Shown: positions 56,630-64,000 of the stretch, one piece after another
Position numbering within the stretch: position 1 is the first letter of the stretch
Layout: every line of letters begins with the position of its first letter
Source of the DNA: Hepsetus odoe
Lineage: Eukaryota > Chordata > Actinopteri > Characiformes > Hepsetidae
Length of the DNA: 64,000 nt
Assembly (NCBI GenBank): GCA_017165825.1
Contig: CM029384.1
Span: 8,550,102 to 8,614,101 of the forward strand
Direction of reading: 5' to 3'
Position numbers and translations under genes: made by a program
The notes under the pieces: model-generated
Seen by the model: the letters and a program-made list of their open reading frames with translations, nothing else
The model's database searches: none
What the model was told of the DNA's origin: nothing

Positions 56630-59600
56630 TTAAATGGTTGAGGTGGTCGAGTCAGGGAGGTATGTGCTGCCCACTGTTATTGTCTGACAGGGGGCAGAGC
56701 TTTGCCCTGAGCATCCAGTGACGGGGGACACTGACAGGCCTCGGAACAGCAAGTCCATGGAAGGGAGGAGGGGTTTAAGCAGGCTGACGGGGCAGAAGGC
56801 AGAACCTCCATGAGGAGTGAAGTTGACTTTGTTCGGGTCAGGGCAGGATGGCTGAACAGGGTGATCGCTTTGGCAGGGAGAACTAGGGGAAAAGAAAAGT
56901 TCATTAGTTATTAAGTAACTAAAAGTTATTGTAAAAGAAAGCAAAGAATGTACTGTTTTTAAGCAACATTAAACTTGATTTTATTGTATTTTTTTAAGAT
57001 GATGATATGTTCATTACCTTAAAAGTCTGTGACTAAATGTCTGCAGCAACAACATAAAACTACAAGTGTTTCTTAGTGATTCTTGCCCATGGTGGAGTTT
57101 ATTGCTGCCCTAATTAAACTTTTGATTATCTTATTCAGCTGGTCCTGAAGGCTTGATTAACAAAATAAGTTGTGTTAGTTTACGAGCTTAAAAATAACTG
57201 AAATTGCTCATTGTTAAACCTGTTATCAACATGAAGGGTTCTCTAATAAAATAGACCAGAGTAAGACTAAACAAATGCAAAGCAAGTGGTGATTTTGCAC
57301 TATATATTTTGTAACTTTGGTTGTAGTTTTTTGGTTTATATGTGTCTGCCTCCATCGAAAAACCTTTTCCGTGGCAACTAAGATTTGAACGGGTCTATAT
57401 CTGAATACAAACGTGACACTCACAAGGCCTCTTCACACACACGCACTCTCTCACAGCCCTCAGGAGGCTCTCTTTGGAAGGCATAGGTCTTGTTGAGGCC
57501 AGGGGAGGAGGAGGGAGCATCAGCCACATACAGGGGAGGGGAGGGAGAGGGGTCCAGATGCCCACACACTACCAGATCTAACACACAATGAGAGTGAAGA
57601 AACATTTTTTTTTACTTCAGGAATAGAACAGGCTGGCTTTATAGATACATATTTGAGTCATCACTATAACGCAAAAAAGTTTAGAACACAAATATTCAAC
57701 CATGAAAAATATCCAGTGCTATACAACTTAGCATTGTAACAAGCAATGTAACAAACAGAGTTAAAGTTTATCCTACAAAGATTTTGATCTGAGGATATGA
57801 GTAGCGATAGTTTCCTCAAATTCGCTATGTCACAAATGTCACAACCCACCATTATTTAAAGTAATACAGTGATCTATACCATTAATACCATTACATTTAG
57901 TTGCATTTGGACATCAGGATTGCCACATTATAAAAACATGATCAAAAGGGTCAAATATAATAATGAGTCACTGTAAATCCAAACAGCTAAAGCTGCATTA
58001 ACTCAATTTCATAACTGGTTAACCTTGTGCAGTGACTTACCGGAGTCTGTTATGGGACAAGGGGACTGTGAGGGGGAAAGGAGTCCTGGAGAAGGGTCGC
58101 TCTGAGAGCCACTGCTACATCTCTGGGCAGGAACAGGTGCCCTATGACCATCTGGAACATCCAGAATCTAAGAAAAAGTTTTTAAAAATCAGCTTATATA
58201 CTTCTTTATAAACCCAAGGCAAGTATACATGTAAGAAAATAATTGTTTTTTTCTTAATTTTATTTGATTTGATTAATTTTATAAATTACAATGAGCAAAC
58301 ATTTTACATTCAACAGTAATGAAAATCTAATAAAAAATGATAAAAATCATGTAAACAATATAAACCTCTATTAAAGATGGAAGATGTCTATTCATATACA
58401 TGCAGAATTCTGACCTTGAGTGGTTCCTCTGGTGATTCAGATACAAAGACACCCTCCAGCTCCAGGTTAAGCCCCTCTACACTGCGCCGCAATCTGGGGG
58501 CCAGCCTACTGAGAGGCAGCAGAGGGACAGTCTGCAAGCACATGCACACAAGTAATGAACAGATTGTGATTAGACGGAGACAGAAAAAAAGTTTCAGAGA
58601 GAAATAAAACATGTGAGAACCAGGGGAACAAATTAGAAAATTAAGTCATGGTTATAAACATTGTGACAATTTGACTTTACAATGCAAAACACTGAAGATT
58701 TGGCATGCTATTAATTATACCGTTGTGGCATGTTGTTAGGATCCTTCCATGGCACCTCCAAATGGAGGCGTTCCAGGCACGACTAACTAGGAGACCATGG
58801 GGGAGATCCAGGACAAACTAAGAAGATATACATTTTGGCTGGCCTGGGAGCCCCTAGGAATCCCAGAGGAGGAGCTAGTGGATGTGGTTCTGGCAAAAGG
58901 CATTTCTGGGCTAACTTCTTCAGCCAGTACCATGGCCCAGTACTGGGTGGGTGTTTGGGTGGATTTTAAGTAAGCAACCACTCCTTTTTACGTAAGCAAC
59001 CACTATCAATAAAGTCAATAAAATCAGTCAATAAAAACCTTGAAAAGTCAAAAACTTGACTTGACCTTAAGAATAGAGCTTGTTTACCTAAATCAATTGT
59101 GCAATAAGGGTAAAAGTAAAAAGAGGCTGAGAACAGGCCATGCAAAAATGGCCATTAAAAAGTTTAAATGGACCTTAGGAAAAAAATTATATAAAAGAAA
59201 AAGATATTGACCCTCTATTGTATTTTTGTTTAAAATGCTAAATTTACATTACACTTATGTTAAATTACAATTAAAATACACACTGAGTCAATGCTCCTAT
59301 ATATAGAAGAAATGCACCTATTCATCATATATCAAAGATTTTCACTAAAAGCCCTTGTTATAGGAATGTCTAATGCAAATTTTCTAGCATATAAAATAAA
59401 GATATTTTACTTTTAAGCCCTTTGGTAAGTGGGTATTAAAATACAATAAATAAAGTTACTATTTTAAATTAATTTGGATTAAACATGGTTAATTTAAATT
59501 TAGATCAAACAAAAAGTTATATGGCAATATGTGTTTTCCATCAGAAAAAACTTACTTGGGGGTGTTAACTTGTTAGTTATGAGTACTTGTATTCACAATT

Positions 59601-59744
59601 CCAATAACAGTGGCTCAGTGATGCCAACTGCTAAGATAAGCCAGACTCTATTTAAGTCTCTGTTGCTAGACAAATATGCTTTTCCAAAAATCATACCACA
59701 GAGTCTGACAAATACAAACACACACATGGAATGTGCTTTTCATA

Positions 59745-59803
<59 letters not shown>

Positions 59804-60371
59804 TTCACCCTATCAATATCTCAGGCTTTGGAAATGAACATATGCAAAACATGCTTGCACATACACATTCTTTTCTACTCACATACAGAGTAGTGAACAT
59901 GAAGGGTGTGCATAGTGAGTGAGTGAGTTGCTGTGTATTTTTACCTGTGTGGCTCCGGGTGAGTGTATGTGGATGGTAGGTGGGGGCTGATAAGGGCGGT
60001 CATAGCCAGCAGTAGGAGGTGCATGTCTGGAGCGCTTCTGTAGCGAGTGCCTTAGCTTAGCAACCTGACACAGAAAGGACGAGAGGTGAGAAATAGCAGA
60101 CATATGTTCTAGGTTAACGTGCTAGGCTCAGCTATTCATTTTCACATTTCGAAACTAAAATTAGACAAAGAGAAAACAAAAAGCAAGCTAATTTAACTTT
60201 AACAAATTCTCAGTATACATAATAAACTGCACATTCTTAAAAGGGTCTAAGCAGAAAAGACATAAAAGGCCTTGCCTCTCTCAGATGCTCAGCGCTACCC
60301 CATGATGCTGAACGCTTATGTCCTATTCCACCTCTTCTGCTCCGGGTCTCCTCAGTCCAAGAACTAGGGGT
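56630..60371 (-). CDS. fam117a: FAM117A, last six coding exons (5' part outside window)
   Basis: Six minus-strand exons splice in phase: 60276-60371, 59945-60064, 58415-58531, 58041-58167, 57424-57577 and 56630-56882, together 867 nt (288 residues plus TAA). Blocks diagnostic of the FAM117/GLCCI1 family appear in order: HKRSASWGSAEH (basic, serine-rich, a likely phosphorylation motif), VAKLRHSLQK, RSVEGLNLELEGVFV, ILDVPDGHRAP, TYAFQREPPEGCERVRVCEE and CPDPNKVNFTPHGGSAFCPV. The middle and C-terminal spacing follows human FAM117A, which has about 453 residues, so about the first third is missing. The next upstream exon should encode a conserved segment like SLDTI...LGQWPRD; I looked for it up to 64000 and did not find it, so a long intron runs off the right edge. 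The intron after exon 60276-60371 uses a GC donor. No molecular function is established for the family. A possible distal poly(A) signal (AATAAA on minus) lies at 55046-55051, implying a 3' UTR of about 1.6 kb. Order and orientation next to slc35b1 match human 17q21. Confidence 0.93.
58735..58945 (+). pseudogene. LINE ORF2 C-terminal remnant in a fam117a intron
   Basis: The plus strand shows a decayed LAGLGAPRNPRGGASGCGSGKRHFWA-like reading, the same arrangement as the C-terminus of fish LINE ORF2 proteins (LAWERLGIP.EELEEVAG.R..WA). It lies in the intron between the fam117a exons at 58415 and 59945. Confidence 0.5.
59746..59801. repeat. (CA)n microsatellite in a fam117a intron
   Basis: About 28 uninterrupted CA units between the fam117a exons at 58531 and 59945; the longest CA array in the window. 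Confidence 0.97.
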
Positions 60372-61787
60372 CTGTGAGAAGAGACAGATAGAAAAGAGAG
60401 TTAGGGTGGAAGGTGGTTGGGAGACAGGAAAGCACAAGATAAAGAGTAACAAAGAAAAAACATCATATGGAAAACAGGATAAAATAAAGATAATAAAAAA
60501 GGTATACAGTGAGGAAAAAAGGTTTTTTTAAAAAAAAAAAAAAAAAAAAAAGGTATTTAATAAGCATGTTGTATCTATCCAAGGTCTACTGATCCATTAA
60601 TCAAAATTAACTCACTGTAAATCATTTGAAATTTGAAACCTTTTTTTTTTTTTTTTTTTTTTTTAACATAAACCAGACTTAATGTCTGGATAGAGTTTAA
60701 TATTTGGAAGCCCTCTTAAAACAGTATATAGTCACATTAAAGGCCAGCGTTTAAATAACTGTTTCTTCTCCTCATAAACAAAGACAACATACAAGTGTTT
60801 GGTTGTTGAGTTTAAGGTTTCTTATTCAAACATGACATCAGGTTACATGCATCACAATGCAGCTTTTTAAAATGACTTGCTAAACAAGTTACTGTTCAGC
60901 ATGTCTAATCCTGCCAGCATTGATAATCACAGTGTGTCTGCTATAATGCACCAGTTGACGAGGCAGGCTTCAGCAGCTTCCTCATTTTAATAAAAAAAAA
61001 GAGCCATAACTCAGTAAAGTTCATAACGTCTTTCTACTTTGGTTTTGGATGGAACTGAAAGATGTTGGCTCACCCCACTGACTGCATTTGAATATGCTAC
61101 AAAGAACATTTAACACACCTGCTGTGAACACCTGTGATACACTCACAAAAGCAGATGTGCCAAGAGTGGCATGACAGAAAAATATAGCACTCTGCGTTAT
61201 CATCTTTACCCTCTGTCCCATTTCTGTCTAACATGGCAACAAAACCGCTAAATACCAACCCACTTCAATATTTAACTTATGCAACAACTAGCCAAAATAT
61301 TCAAACCACTTAATGTGCTGACTCAAACACTGAGTGTTGAAGTGAATAATATTGTTTCAGTGGCACCTTTCAAGGGGCAAACACACTGTGCATCTACTTG
61401 TGGGGTGATATTGCCCCAGACTGATGATGTGATCTATGGTGAGCCCTGTCCACTGCAAAATACACCTACAACAGGACTATAGAGGAGCATAAGAAGGTGA
61501 CCTGGTCCTTTGACTCAAGAAGCGTTTCTAATGTTTCTAATGCTATAGCAGCTTGGTGTGTAAAATATATCTTTGATATATTCAGATCATCACAACCAAT
61601 ACAATACATATACTGTCAGGTGAAACACTACAATAGTGTCACACTAGACTTGATCTTTCATCACACACCAGCATGCATGCATATCCACCCAGCCACACAC
61701 TCATACCGCCATAAGACCCCCGGTGCCTTCGGTTTGTGGCCACAGACCCCCGGATGACAGACTGGGAGGAAGTGGCTAAGGGTCTGT

Positions 61788-61831
<44 letters not shown>

Positions 61832-64000
61832 CAAAAAAAAAAAACACACAGAGTCTTTAGCGTTGCGACCGTTTAGCTGCACCGATATGAGCATGACTCT
61901 GCTACAGCTGCATCACACTTCCTCTGTGTGTGGATGTGTGTATTCTCGTCAGCCGGTGAATATGAAGATGATAGATAGATCTTCTTCCTCCAAAACGAGA
62001 CACTTCTCAACAGGTGGCTTTCTCCTTCAGATCGAATCCCCCTCAGACGCTTTTTCCCCCAGACAGTTTGCTGATCACTGTTTCATATCTAAGGGCTCCG
62101 CATCCTCGGCCTCAACCCAGACAAACTCTCAGCATGGGGTCCCCGCTGTACAAAACACAGCATGGATCTTTCTCCCTCTGATGTGCCAGCGTCTTGTAGC
62201 AGGAATACGTTACACTACTTCATGCTGAGGTCAGGACATCTGGTCATTAGCAGACTATTAATTTAACATGCAAGAAAATGGTCACCCTCTCTAGGGCTGC
62301 ATTATGCGAGAGGACAAGGCTACACACTGTCCCCAAGAGAGAATCTGGAGAAGATCTGAAGGGGGGGACAAGAACAGGAATGTCATGTCCCCAAAACAGG
62401 GTCAGTGTAACACCAAGTTTATATTTAAACCCTTTTTCAATATCCAGCCAAATCCCTGACCCAGGCCTAAATGAAATAAGGAGACCATGATCACAGGATC
62501 AGTGTCTATAAACAGACCAGCAGTATCCAGGTCCGGATGCAGATCTACATGACTGGGGTAAAGTTTCAGGGGTCCCAAAAATGGGGTTTGAGGGTGTGGC
62601 AGTTTAAGTGGTAGTTAGTTTGTGATACAATAGAACTGAGAAGGGTCCTTTAGATTACTGTTGCACTGGTCTTATTTTGGAGTTGTCATTGCTGTAATGT
62701 CTGGGTGGATTTAATGGATTATGAGAACATGAAGAAGTAGTTTGAATGTTTGGGGTGATGAAACACTGCAAGTGAGTGTTTATGTATGTGTGTATGTATG
62801 TATACACTAGAGCCTTGGGGCTGAGCACAGACCATGAAGGTCAGGACAAACAAAACCTTCCTTTTCTGGTTGGCCAGTCACCAGTAGCCTGCTGAGCAGC
62901 ACTGCAAGCTTGAACAAACCCCTGTTCATGGGGGGCAGCATGCATTTTAACAGCACACATACAACAATGGACCTGAGAGCTGACAGGCATGTTTAAAATT
63001 ATATGAGTGCGGACAGAAGAACCTCACAGCCACTGCTGTGCATTTTAACAATGTTTATCATCATGATAAAAAACTGAATATGCTTTTATCCACATATTGT
63101 AAATAGCCTCAATACTTCCAAAACACTGACTAACTACATGTATCTTTACAAAGAGATCACAAATAGTCAAATAGTGTAGTGTAGCACAGTAATGTAAAAA
63201 ATTATCACAAAAAACAATGCGAGATATTTTGGATTTTAAAAAAATATTGAAGAAATGTAATTAATATAATTTTACCATACTTGATATTATACCTATTCTA
63301 ATTTATACCTAATGAGATATATTAAGTCAAATTCAACTTTCAAAACTTTAATTATTAATGTAAATGCAACTGCAGGACTTATTTACTAGAATGTTAAAAT
63401 TTTTATTCCATTAAATATATAATAAAAATATTAAATATTAAAATTATTTTAAAAGGGTGGATGTTTATCACCTCTTTCTTTAACATTTAATAAGTGTTAA
63501 AGGTGTGCTCTGTACTATCTACAGCATTGTGCCTCTCGTCTATTATGCTGTAACCTCAGTATAAAACATATTGAGCAATATTTTAAACCTTGATGAAATA
63601 TTGCAGGTCCACATTTGGTTTAAAAAAAGTCAAGAAAATCAAGAATCAAGAAAATCATCTCTGATAAATATCGCAGTAGTTTTTACTGTTGAGAAGGAAT
63701 GGCTTACCCCCCCCCCCCATGTCTAGGAAATAAAACATCCAAACATGCTGAGGCAGCAACTGATCAAAGTTGCTAGCTCTTTGTCTTTGCAGCTGATGTT
63801 GGATTAAGAACAGAAAAGCAAAAAATGTATTTGATATATTAAAAAAGTTTCCATTCTCACTGCCTTTTCATAATTCCAAATAAAAACAAACTCACAAAGT
63901 CTGTCCATCAGAAAAAGACCATAAAAATACACAACAAAATCCAGTGACCACAACACTGAATGTGCCAGCAGGAGGGATCTCAGACTTTTTTTTTAATTTT
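60372..64000. other. fam117a upstream intron
   Basis: The intron extends past the right edge. It contains poly(A)/(T) runs and a GC-richer stretch at 61860-62220 with a plus-strand open frame (from 61863) that I do not recognise and that could be an alternative promoter or chance. Confidence 0.45.
61789..61843. repeat. poly(A) tract
   Basis: More than 40 A, interrupted by a GC. Other long homopolymer runs are at 44927-44941, 60531-60551, 60642-60664 and 63707-63719. Confidence 0.9.

Noticed and set aside
59731..59893. His/Thr-rich open frame
   Set aside because: It is a translation of the (CA)n array within a fam117a intron.
1..64000. CRISPR arrays, operons or other prokaryotic systems
   Set aside because: Intron-containing vertebrate genes and fish retroelements make the window nuclear eukaryotic DNA; no spaced direct-repeat array was seen.

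Overview
This window looks like vertebrate nuclear DNA, most likely from a teleost fish. The genes are split by GT-AG introns, the intergenic DNA is AT-rich with many long (CA)n, (CT)n and (AT)n microsatellites, and it is littered with Tc1/mariner DNA transposons, L2/RTE-type LINE remnants and tRNA-derived SINEs of fish type. I cannot name the species. One assembly gap of 264 N is present (28697-28960).

Three protein-coding genes can be reconstructed exon by exon, all on the minus strand. (1) ndufa4-like (33320-36360): four exons, 82 residues, a cytochrome c oxidase-associated subunit. (2) slc35b1 (45614-53660): nine exons, 329 residues, the ER-membrane nucleotide (ATP/ADP) exchanger. (3) fam117a (56630-60371 and beyond the right edge): the last six coding exons, 288 residues, a member of the FAM117/GLCCI1 family. 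CpG-rich promoters lie at the 5' ends of the first two. slc35b1 and fam117a are neighbours in the same orientation on human 17q21. The extra NDUFA4-type gene beside them looks like a retained duplicate of the NDUFA4 / GLCCI1 neighbourhood of human 7p21.

Layout: 1-33 kb holds no gene I can recognise. It contains pyrimidine-rich tracts (about 1.1-2.0 and 11.8-12.25 kb), a possible promoter and first exon (about 12.4-13.25 kb), several GC-richer islands that could be conserved non-coding elements, a solo LTR (15843-16114), a foldback DNA element (25148-25702) and many SINEs. 33-36.5 kb is ndufa4. 36.5-45.6 kb is a repeat graveyard: a LINE in each orientation, a Tc1 copy with a SINE in it, a mariner/RTE composite and a second Tc1 with both ends. 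45.6-53.7 kb is slc35b1, with a mariner element in intron 3. 54-56.6 kb is intergenic sequence plus the fam117a 3' region. 56.6-64 kb is fam117a.

The three genes share no pathway beyond general cell physiology: respiratory chain, ER energy supply, and an uncharacterised phosphoprotein-like family. I found no evidence for a novel multi-gene system. The most interesting points are the ndufa4 duplicate in this synteny, a (GT)n repeat abutting an ndufa4 splice acceptor, a GC-AG intron in fam117a, a highly structured solo LTR, and nested SINE insertions with readable target-site duplications.
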